Positions 48,664-59,134 of a stretch of DNA of 64,000 nt are shown in pieces. The DNA lies in NCBI GenBank assembly GCA_036346225.1, contig JARFIW010001366.1, positions 310,001 through 374,000 of the forward strand, in the 5' to 3' direction. This DNA is from Platerodrilus igneus. Taxonomy: Eukaryota > Arthropoda > Insecta > Coleoptera > Lycidae. The notes beneath the pieces were generated by a model. That model was not told the origin of the DNA, ran no database searches, and worked only from the letters and a program-made list of their open reading frames with translations. A program made the translations under genes and the position numbers. Each line of letters starts with the position of its first letter. Within the stretch, counting starts at the first letter, position 1.

Positions 48664-50708
48664 CTCATATTTAGACCAGGGTAGAAAATTAAATAATCAC
48701 ATCAAATAATTTTAATCACCGTGTATAAGGAATTTCATTAAATAATACGCGTTATTAAAACCATGAAGCATCAATAAACTCGGTTGTTTCAGTAAAATAA
48801 GAAATTTAAATTATTTATAAGACGAAGCAGTAGTGAAAAGCTCTGCGTGTAATGTAATTATTCTAAACAAAGAGAAATTACGTGCAAAGTTTATATTAAT
48901 TAACTCTATTTAAGTAACCGGTAGTAAAACAAAGTGTACCTATAATAATTAATATTTAAGTTGTATTCGCTAAAAATGAAAAGGATAGAAATCAATTTTA
49001 ATTGGAGTTAATTAAACCGTTAATAACATATAATACCTATAGAAACTTGTAAAACCCAAGATTAAAATACCACGGATTAAAGCTCTGAGAATTAATATTA
49101 TGTTGAACACCTGCGTAGTTTAAATAACACATTCGGCGTAAATTTTGCAGATAATTAATGTTTCAAAGAATCTTGGGAAAACGTCGCATAATAGTTACGA
49201 GAATTGCTAAAGTTGGGTATTTCACACTCCATGTGGACTAAAATAATCGATAATAAAGTATATCAAGTTGCACCAATAAGAACACGGTAGAGAAGGAAAG
49301 AGAAAATGCGTCAAGCAAAGACACATATTGTAAAAGGCGGGATTTAAGCAACGTCACGGGGGTCACAATTGGTTAAAAATAGGATGCAAATATCAGAGGT
49401 AGAACAACAATTTCTGTACAAAATCAATTAGTTTTTCTCGGACAGGCTTGCGTGCCGTGTGGAAATTTTCTGAGATTTAAATGGGGCGAGTGAAAATTCG
49501 TAAAATCGACGCGTGAGCGGCAGACTGGGAATATGGCATGAGAAATTCTTTAGAATTACCCGTTTTGGGGAACAGACCGATAGACAGGCTTTTTGCTATA
49601 TATACCGAGATGAATATAAACAAGCCCTCTTAGACTCTTAGACTTTTGACGATTCGATGCGTTAAAAGCTCGTACATACGCGACTTGATTAAAGATGGTA
49701 AACCGTGCATTTTAGTTTGATTAAATAATTTAAAGTTTGCTAGTATATTTTAGTGATTCAAAATAGCTTGTTATTTACGTGCTAACATGAATGTACTTCA
49801 GTGCACTTAGATACAAGGTAATAAAATTTAGTTTCACTGTACCAATCAGCAAAATTTACAACGACGAATGTATACACAAAAGTAGGCAGTTTTGGCGTAT
49901 ATTGGTGACAGAAGCATGAATTCTTTGCTATTTTCGGGGTGTTAATAATTAAATGGTTCAAATACGTGTCTGGATCCATGAAACAAGGGTCAGATAAACA
50001 CAGATGAGTTCCGGAAAGGCCCAGAAACGACTTTGAATGGATGGTGATGGAGAAAATTTAAAAGCGTAGAGAATCAGAAGCCGTAAATATAATCCTGGGG
50101 AATGGTGAGATTAACTAAAGAAACGATACTTTGAAGCTACGAGGACAGTAACCTTCAGGTAAATTATACTATTTTGTTTGACATTTTTTGTGTGTATTGA
50201 ATGACTTTATAATTGATTTACTTTAAATGGACATTAGTGAAATTGTTCTAACCATAAAAGTTTAATTTTAAGATGAAATTTGCTTGTTTAAGTAAAAGGG
50301 GTATTTTGTTTTGATGTTCGGAATATGATGAAAATTTGGGTATGTCTTTGAGCTCAATTAGACAAACCTGGTTAATTAACGTAAAGGGGTGGTAGATGCT
50401 CCCTTTATACTCAGACTCCGGTCTGCTTATATTGTTATATTAATTAGTAGGCATCCAACAAGGACTTTAATTTTGGATGCACAGTAAAATGATAATAAAA
50501 TTAATCCTGAAATTCTTTTTAAAACTGAATTTTATGCTGAATTTTAATTTTGAAATTTTATGTATTCTGAATATTGATGTAAATAGAGTTAACGTTGATG
50601 TTTTTGGTAGGAATGTGTTGTTTTTTTTTATGAATGAGGAGGTTTATAACATTAGGTGAGCAGCCGAGGCGAAAAGCGTAGTTCACGAATTTTAAAGGAC
50701 TCACAGCA
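48662..50708 (+). repeat. LTR 1
   Basis: This first LTR is flanked on the left by (AT)n. It contains a TATATATA box at 49,597-49,604 and short frames with no recognised motif. Confidence 0.85.
49597..49604 (+). promoter_or_regulatory. Candidate LTR TATA box
   Basis: TATATATA in a non-repetitive, GC-richer context, followed about 25-40 bp later by AAGCCCTCTTAGACTC, a plausible start region. It is repeated at the same place in LTR 2 (near 54,835) and LTR 3 (near 60,070). It is inferred from position only. Confidence 0.35.
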
Positions 50709-50820
50709 TTCTTGACGCCCAAACTGTGGGGCTCGAATGTTTTTTTTTAAAGGGCCAGTACCTGCAGATAATGAGAAGATTCACAGCATTCTTGGCGACC
50801 ACAACGTGAGGGCTCGAGTT
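50709..50820 (+). promoter_or_regulatory. Duplicated primer-binding-site-like motif
   Basis: Two similar blocks lie after LTR 1: GACGCCCAAACTGTGGGGC (from 50,714) and TGGCGACCACAACGTGAGGG (from 50,793). Each is preceded by CACAGCATTCT. Both resemble the tRNA-Lys-type primer binding site, but neither is a perfect match. Confidence 0.5.
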
Positions 50821-50934
50821 CCAAATAAAATTTTTGTTATTTTATTCCAGGAAACTGGCGATCTGAGAGAGAGAGTTTCTGTTTGTGGATAAACTTAAGA
50901 GTATTTTAGAGTGTGTGAGAGTGATTTGAACGTA

Positions 50935-52342
50935 TGCAGAGAAAGGAGTGGTTAAGGAGTCAAGGAGTGGAAATTGGAAGTGACGATAGTGCATTGTGTG
51001 AAAAAAATTCGAAAATGGAAGAAGCTGGAGGCAGTAGAGATCAGTCGAGGACGGAATCAGGGATCAAGGAAACGAGATTATGATGAGAATGCTAGAGGAA
51101 ATGAGATCAGTAGGGAAGAAGCTAATAGGAAGTTTGAGGAGATTAGAGAAATGAGTGCTGAATCGAATAGGAAAGTTGACCGAATGAATGAGACATTAAC
51201 AGGAGTTAGGGAAACCCTAAGTGAGAAAATAGATAAGACGAATAAAGAAGTTTCAGAATTTAAAAATAGTCTTACCGTAAAGATGGGGGAAGTTGAAAAA
51301 GGTTGATAAAATGAGCGTGATATTACAGGTCTTCGACAGGAAATGGGACATTTAAGGTCCGAAGTACGCATTTTTGTGAAGAAGAGATTAATGTAAAATG
51401 ACTGAAGTAACGGACTCATGTAGGGATCAGTTAGGCCGGGTAGAACGCGAAGTTAGTAGTATTAAATACAACATGTCAAATTTAACGGGGGATGGTCCCA
51501 GATTTTCTACAGGTGGAGTATCATTGGACCAACACATGAAGTTTTATGGCGATAACAGGGTAAATCCACAAATTTTTATTAATAGTGTAAGAAATCTAGT
51601 GGGAAATTTATGTGACGAACAGACTAAACTAAATACGATAAAGGCTTTATTAAAAGACAATGCGGAAGCGTGGTACAATTTAGTAGGACAGGACATAGAC
51701 ACGTATCAGGACTTTGAAAACAAATTTTTACAACATTACTGGAGTGATCACAAACAGGATCAGATTAGGGACGACTTGATTACATGAAAATTTAAGGGAA
51801 AGTTTGCAGATTCTAGGGAGCAATATGCCATCCGCAAATACAGTGTGGCCAAACAACTGAATCCACCATTGACGGACAGACAGATTATCAAGTACCTATC
51901 ACGACATTTTGAACTGGAAATTAGACAACATGTGGCCTTACAAAACATCACAGAACGGGAGACATTTTTAGAGTATTTGCAGAGATATGACGATGTATGT
52001 GTTGGACGGACAAGAGAGATACGAGAACGAAACGTTAACACAGTTAGGTTTGACAACAGGACACCGAATTATCCGAGACGGCCTGACTACAACAGAAATT
52101 TTCGACCGAATTGGGAACGACGAGGACAGGAATACAGAAGTAATAGTGCGACTAGGGGACCGACGCCAAGAGCTAGTTACACGCGACAGAACAGTTTACC
52201 GGAAGTAAACAGGACTGTGACCAGCACGCCGAATAGAGACAGGGACACGGATATTAACACGAGGAGGACGTACGCACAGGTTGTAGAAGGACAACCAGGA
52301 CCAAGCACGGAAAACAGGATGAGACAGGATTTTAGAACGTGA
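50935..52342 (+). pseudogene. gag, interior 1
   Basis: MQRKEWLRSQGVE starts at 50,935. A frameshift near 51,085 leads into a coiled coil (51,115-51,300; EEANRKFEEIREMSAESN, EKIDKTNKEVSEF). The capsid follows: KFYGDNRVNPQIFINS near 51,540, DNAEAWYNLVG near 51,657, FENKFLQHYW near 51,715, AKQLNPPLTDRQII near 51,848 and FLEYLQRYDD near 51,967. The C-terminal part is Arg-rich (RRPDYNRNFRPNWERRG) with no CCHC knuckle. A stop at about 51,787 in the capsid and the early frameshift are shared with interior 2, so they predate the array. It would form the virus-like particle core. Confidence 0.75.
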
Positions 52343-53368
52343 CAGACCACTAGATTTCTGTGTAAATGTATACGAACATCCACGTGAATTTTTCAAAATT
52401 GAGGAGGAAGTAGAGCCAGAAACTGAGGAAAATTATGTTTGCCAATTATTAATTTAGAAATTTTTGAGAATAATGTAGAAGTATTACTTGATACAGGGGC
52501 AGAGGCGAGTTTAATATCGGAGGAATTCGTCAGCAAAATTAGGGATAAGGTTTGTGATAGAATTATGCCTATAAAGCGTAGTCATTTAGTAGCTCCAAAT
52601 AAAAAGAAGTTTGCTGTAGTAAATAGTGTTGTGGTGCTTAGGATAGATATAGGAGATTTAAGCTGTGAACAGGAGTTTGTAATTGTACCTGGACTGAAGT
52701 TTCAGAGCATTTTAGGTGTTGACTGTATGATGAAGTTAGGGGTTTTGATAGATATGGAAAGGAAGGTAATAAGGATTAAGGATAGGGTAGTGCCATGGAA
52801 GGGCAGTTATGAAGTCACAGAGGATGACACGGGGTTTAGTATTAATGTAGTAGAGGTAGAGGATGATGAAAGTAAACAGATCAACACAATAAGATGTCCA
52901 GAGGAAAGGAAAGTAGAGGTTCAAGCTTTAATACAAAAACATGCAGAATTAGTGGGGGTAGAAGCAACAGCAGCATACCAGGAGCAGGTGAAGGCGAAAT
53001 TAAGTAAAGATGGCAAGTTTGTTTTTAATAAAGTAGATTTAAGGGATTCATTCTGTCGGATTCCATTACACAAAGATTCTAGAAGGTACATAGGATTTTC
53101 CATAGAGGGAAAAATCGATAATTTTAAAGTAGTATCGTTTGGTTTGTCGGCAGAAAAGGAAATGATAATGAATAAGAAACAGACAAGTGTAGGGACTGAA
53201 GAAGAAGTAATATTTAAGAGTCAGGATAATAGGGATGATAAGTTTATTGTATGTGAGATAATAGGGATGATAAGTATAGATATAGAAGGGGGAGAAATAG
53301 GAATGAAGAGTATTAGGTTGGTAAGAAGGAAGACCTGGAGGGTCAAGAAGAGAGTTAGATTTAAATAG
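52343..53368 (+). pseudogene. Protease and truncated RT, interior 1
   Basis: A frame shift near 52,440 precedes the aspartic protease: LLDTGAEASLIS (52,484-52,519) is the active-site loop and ILGVDCMM (near 52,710) the second motif. Between about 52,880 and 53,030 a short linker replaces the RT fingers. An RT island follows: FVFNKVDLRDSFCRIPL and VVSFGLS (53,020-53,150). It lines up with the gypsy palm motif that holds the first catalytic Asp. Trp of the SFW motif is Cys here. After FGLS an unrelated Lys/Arg/Glu-rich tail runs to a stop at 53,366. YxDD, RNase H and integrase are absent. The 309-codon frame is open. Confidence 0.75.
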
Positions 53369-53900
53369 GATAGGGATAGAATAGGTGTATATAGAAGAAT
53401 AGAAGTGGGTGTGTATAGAAAATAAAGCTAGGTATAGGATAAATATGGGAGATAATTAGAAATAGGTTTAGGATGAGAATAAAGAGTAAATGTAGGAAGA
53501 AAAGAAGATAGGTTAAGTATAGATATTTCATATAAGATTAGTGGAGAGTTAGGAATAGAGTAAGAGTAGGATAGGTATATAGGATTAGGTAGGGGGAAGT
53601 GAAGTATAGTGAAGATTAGTTAAAAGTTAGGAATAGGATAGGTAGATAGGATGTATATAGGATTAGATGGATGAGTAGGATGAAGTTAGGGATAATTTCA
53701 GTTTATAAAATGAGGTGAGAGTTAGGAATAGGATAGGGATATAGGATAGGTGTAAATATTTTTTTTGATTGGAAACAAAGTAGGTAAGTTAGATAGATAA
53801 GGGTAGAGAGAGATAGGCAATTTTTTGTAATTTTTTTGTCTAAATGCTTTATATTTGAAGTCAAATAAGTGGGATTATTTGTATTCAAATAGGGGGAAAA
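53369..53900 (+). repeat. Purine-rich degenerate GGATAGG-type repeat and polypurine tract
   Basis: The stretch at 53,369-53,750 is nearly all purine plus T. It is built of variants such as AGGATAGG, TATAGGATT and GAGTTAGGAATAGG. Then come a T-rich segment and the purine tract AGGGGGAAAA (53,891-53,900) immediately before LTR 2. It repeats at 58,599-59,134. Confidence 0.7.
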
Positions 53901-55945
53901 TACTCATATTTAGACCAGGGTAGAAAATTAAATAATCACATCAAATAATTTTAATCACCGTGTATAAGGAATTTCATTAAATAATACGCGTTATTAAAAC
54001 CATGAAGCATAAATAAACTCGGTTGTTTCAGTAAAAATAAGAAATTTAAATTATTTATAAGACGAAGCAGTAGTGAAAAGCTCTGCGTGTAATGTAATTA
54101 TTCCTAAACAAAGAGAAATTACGTGCAAAGTTTATATTAATTAACTCTATTTAAGTAACCGGTAGTAAAACAAAGTGTACCTATAATAATTAATATTTAA
54201 GTTGTATTCGCTAAAAATGAAAAGGATAGAAATCAATTTTAATTGGAGTTAATTAAACCGTTAATAACATATAATACCTATAGAAACTTGTAAAAACCCA
54301 AGATTAAAGTACCACGGATTAAAGCTCTGAGAATTAATATTATGTTGAACACCTGCGTAGTTTAAATAACACATTCGGCGTAAATTTTGCAGATAAATAA
54401 TGTTTCAAAGAATCTTGGGAAAACGTCGCATAATAGTTACGAGAATTGCTAAAGCTGGGTATTTCACACTCCATGTGGACTAAAATAATCGATAATAAAG
54501 TATATCAAGTTGCACCAATAAGAACACGGTAGAGAAGGAGAGAAAATGCGTCAAGCAAAGACACATATTGTAAAAGGCGGATTTAAGCAACGTCACGGGG
54601 TCACAATTGGTTAAAAATAGGATGCAAATATCAGAGGTAGAACAACAATTTCTGTACAAAATCAATTAGTTTTTCTCGGACAGGCTTGCGTGCCGTGTGG
54701 AAATTTTCTGAGATTTAAATGGGGCGAGTGAAAATTCGTAAAAATCGACGCGTGAGCGGCAGACTGGGAATATGGCATGAGAAATTCTTTAGAATTACCC
54801 GTTTTGGGGAACAGACCGATAGACAGGCTTTTTGCTATATATACCGAGATGAATATAAACAAGCCCTCTTAGACTCTTAGACTTTTGACGATTCGATGCG
54901 TTAAAAGCTCGTACATACGCGACTTGATTAAAGATGGTAAACCGTGCATTTTAGTTTGATTAAATAATTTAAAGTTTGCTAGTATATTTTAGTGATTCAA
55001 AATAGCTTGTTATTTACGTGCTAACATGAATGTACTTCAGTGCACTTAGATACAAGGTAATAAAATTTAGTTTCACTGTACCAATCAGCAAAATTTACAA
55101 CGACGAATGTATACACAAAAGTAGGCAGTTTTGGCGTATATTGGTGACAGAAGCATGAATTCTTTGCTATTTTTCGGGGGTGTTAATAATTAAATGGTTC
55201 AAATACGTGTCTGGATCCATGAAACAAGGGTCAGATAAACACAGATGAGTTCCGGAAAGGCCCAGAAACGACTTTGAATGGATGGTGATGGAGAAAATTT
55301 AAAAGCGTAGAGAATCAGAAGCCGTAAATATAATCCTGGGGAATGGTGTGATTAACTAAAGAAACGATACTTTGAAGCTACGAGGACAGTAACCTTCAGG
55401 TAAATTATACTATTTTGTTTGACATTTTTGTGTGTATTGAATGACTTTATAATTGATTTACTTTAAATGGACATTAGTGAAATTGTTCTAACCATAAAAG
55501 TTTAATTTTAAGATGAAATTTGCTTGTTTAAGTAAAAGGGTATTTTGATTTGATGTTCGGGAATATGATGAAACTTTGGGTATGTCTTTGAGCTCAATAG
55601 ACAAACCTGGTTAATTAACGTAAAGGGTGGTAGATGCTCCTTTATACTCAGACTCCGGTCTGCTTATATTGTTATATTAATTAGTAGGCATCCAACAAGG
55701 ACTTTAATTTTGGATGCACAGTAAAATGATAATAAAATTAATCCTGAAATTCTTTTAAAACTGAATTTTATGCTGAATTTTAATTTTGAAATTTTAGGTA
55801 TTCTGAATATTGATGTAAATAGAGTTAACGTTGATGTTTTTGGTAGGAATGTGTTGTTTTTTTTTTATGAATGAGGAGGTTTATAACATTAGGTGAGCAG
55901 CCGAGGCGAAAAGCGTAGTTCACGAATTTTAAAGGACTCACAGCA
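53901..55945 (+). repeat. LTR 2
   Basis: This middle LTR is shared by both interiors and is nearly identical to LTR 1 and LTR 3. Differences are mainly 1-base indels in homopolymers (for example CACGGGGGTC in LTR 1 against CACGGGGTC here). Confidence 0.85.
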
Positions 55946-56164
55946 TTCTTGACGCCCAAACTGTGGGGCTCGAATGTTTTTTTAAAGGGCCAGTACCTGC
56001 AGATAATGAGAAGATTCACAGCATTCTTGGCGACCACAACGTGAGGGCTCGAGTTCCAAATAAAATTTTTGTTATTTTATTCCAGGAAACTGGCGATCTG
56101 AGAGAGAGTTTCTGTTTGTGGATAAACTTAAGAGTATTTTAGAGTGTGTGAGAGTGATTTGAAC

Positions 56165-57566
56165 GTATGCAGAGAAAGGAGTGGTTAAGGAGTCAAGGAG
56201 TGGAAATTGGAAGTGACGATAGTGCATTGTGTGAAAAAAATTCGAAAATGGAAGAAGCTGGAGGCAGTAGAGATCAGTCGAGGACGGAATCAGGGATCAA
56301 GGAAACGAGATTATGATGAGAATGCTAGAGGAAATGAGATCGAGTAGGGAAGAAGCTAATAGGAAGTTTGAGGAGATTAGAGAAATGAGTGCTGAATCGA
56401 ATAGGAAAGTTGACCGAATGAATGAGACATTAACAGGAGTTAGGGAAACCCTAAGTGAGAAAATAGATAAGACGAATAAAGAAGTTTCAGAATTTAAAAA
56501 TAGTCTTACCGTAAAGATGGGGAAGTTGAAAAAGGGTTGATAAAATGAGCGTGATATTACAGGTCTTCGACAGGAAATGGGACATTTAAGGTCCGAAGTA
56601 CGCATTTTGTGAAGAAGAGATTAATGTAAAATGACTGAAGTAACGGACTCATGTAGGGATCAGTTAGGCCGGGTAGAACGCGAAGTTAGTAGTATTAAAT
56701 ACAACATGTCAAATTTAACGGGGGATGGTCCCAGATTTTCTACAGGTGGAGTATCATTGGACCAACACATGAAGTTTTATGGCGATAACAGGGTAAATCC
56801 ACAAATTTTTATTAATAGTGTAAGAAATCTAGTGGGAAATTTATGTGACGAACAGACTAAACTAAATACGATAAAGGCTTTATTAAAAGACAATGCGGAA
56901 GCGTGGTACAATTTAGTAGGACAGGACATAGACACGTATCAGGACTTTGAAAACAAATTTTACAACATTACTGGAGTGATCACAAACAGGATCAGATTAG
57001 GGACGACTTGATTACATGAAAATTTAAGGAGAGTTTGCAGGTTCTAGGAGCAATATGCCATCCGCAAATACAGTGTGGCCAAACAACTGAATCCACCATT
57101 GACGGACAGACAGATTATCAAGTACCTATCACGACATTTTGAACTGGAAATTAGACAACATGTGGCCTTACAAAACATCACAGAACGGGAGACATTTTTA
57201 GAGTATTTGCAGAGATATGACGATGTATGTGTTGGACGGACAAAAGAGATACGAGAACGAAACGTTAACACAGTTAGGTTTGACAACAGGACACCGAATT
57301 ATCCGAGACGACCTGACTACAACAGAAATTTTCGACCGAATTGGGAACGACGAGGACAGGAATACAGAAGTAATAGTGCGACTAGGGGACCGACGCCAAG
57401 ACCTAGTTACACGCGACAGAACAGTTTACCGGAAGTAAACAGGACTGTGACCAGCACGCCGAATAGAGACAGGGACACGGATATTAACACGAGGAGGACG
57501 TACGCACAGGTTGTAGAAGGACAACCAGGACCAAGCACGGAAAACAGGATGAGACAGGATTTTTAG
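56165..57566 (+). pseudogene. gag, interior 2
   Basis: This is a copy of interior 1 gag. The coiled coil is at 56,313-56,540, the capsid from 56,631 and the Arg-rich tail to 57,566. A one-T deletion near 56,960 (AAATTTTACAAC against AAATTTTTACAAC) adds a private frameshift after FENKF. The stop near 57,016 is shared with interior 1. Confidence 0.75.
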
Positions 57567-58598
57567 AACGTGACAGACCACTAGATTTCTGTGTAAATGT
57601 ATACGAACATCCACGTGAATTTTTCAAAATTGAGGAGGAAGTAGAGCCAGAAACTGAGGAAAATTATGTTTGCCAATTATTAATTTAGAAATTTTTGAGA
57701 ATAATGTAGAAGTATTACTTGATACAGGGGCAGAGGCGAGTTTAATATCGGAGGAATTCGTCAGCAAAATTAGGGATAAGGTTTGTGATAGAATTATGCC
57801 TATAAAGCGTAGTCATTTAGTAGCTCCAAATAAAAGAAGTTTGCTGTAGTAAATAGTGTTGTGGTGCTTAGGATAGATATAGGAGATTTAAGCTGTGAAC
57901 AGGAGTTTGTAATTGTACCTGGACTGAAGTTTCAGATCATTTTAGGTGTTGACTGTATGATGAAGTTAGGGGTTTTGATAGATATGGAAAGGAAGGTAAT
58001 AAGGATTAAGGATAGGGTAGTGCCATGGAAGGGCAGTTATGAAGTCACAGAGGATGACACGGGGTTTAGTATTAATGTAGTAGAGGTAGAGGATGATGAA
58101 AGTAAACAGATCAACACAATAAGATGTCCAGAGGAAAGGAAAGTAGAGGTTCAAGCTTTAATACAAAAACATGCAGAATTAGTGGGGGTAGAAGCAACAG
58201 CAGCATACCAGGAGCAGGTGAAGGCGAAATTAAGTAAAGATGGCAAGTTTGTTTTTAATAAAGTAGATTTAAGGGATTCATTCTGGCGGATTCCATTACA
58301 CAAAGATTCTAGAAGGTACATAGGATTTTCCATAGAGGGAAAAATCGATAATTATAAAGTAGTATCGTTTGGTTTGTCGGCAGAAAAGGAAATGATAATG
58401 AATAAGAAACAGACAAGTGTAGGGACTGAAGAAGAAGTAATATTTAAGAGTCAGGATAATAGGGATGATAAGTTTATTGTATGTGAGATAATAGGGATGA
58501 TAAGTATAGATATAGAAGGGGGAGAAATAGGAATGAAGAGTATTAGGTTGGTAAGAAGGAAGACCTGGAGGGTCAAGAAGAGAGTTAGATTTAAATAG
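57567..58598 (+). pseudogene. Protease and truncated RT, interior 2
   Basis: The architecture is the same as at 52,343-53,368. The protease loop DTGAEASLIS is present near 57,720. A one-A deletion near 57,834 (AATAAAAGAAG) shifts the frame, and the remaining 245 codons run 57,861-58,598. The RT island keeps Trp (SFWRIPL near 58,280), unlike interior 1. It also lacks RT fingers, YxDD, RNase H and integrase. Confidence 0.75.
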
Positions 58599-59134
58599 GA
58601 TAGGGATAGAATAGGTGTATATAGAAGAATAGAAGTGGGTGTGTATAGAAAATAAAGCTAGGTATAGGATAAATATGGGAGATAATTAGAAATAGGTTTA
58701 GGATGAGAATAAAGAGTAAATGTAGGAAGAAAAGAAGATAGGTTAAGTATAGATATTTCATATAAGATTAGTGGAGAGTTAGGAATAGAGTAAGAGTAGG
58801 ATAGGTATATAGGATTAGGTAGGGGGAAGTGAAGTATAGTGAAGATTAGTTAAAAGTTAGGAATAGGATAGGTAGATAGGATGTATATAGGATTAGATGG
58901 ATGAGTAGGATGAAGTTAGGGATAATTTCAGTTTATAAAATGAGGTGAGAGTTAGGAATAGGATAGGGATATAGGATAGGTGTAAATATTTTTTTTGATT
59001 GGAAACAAAGTAGGTAAGTTAGATAGATAAGGGTAGAGAGAGATAGGCAATTTTTTTTGTAATTTTTTTTTGTCTAAATGCTTTATATTTGAAGTCAAAT
59101 AAGTGGGATTATTTGTATTCAAATAGGGGGAAAA
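58599..59134 (+). repeat. Purine-rich tail, interior 2
   Basis: This is a copy of 53,369-53,900 with longer T runs near 59,051-59,071. It ends in the same polypurine tract before LTR 3. Confidence 0.7.

Noticed and set aside
53369..53750. Telomere-like TTAGG array
   Set aside because: GTTAGG and GATAGG variants occur irregularly within a purine-rich tail and not as regular TTAGG units.
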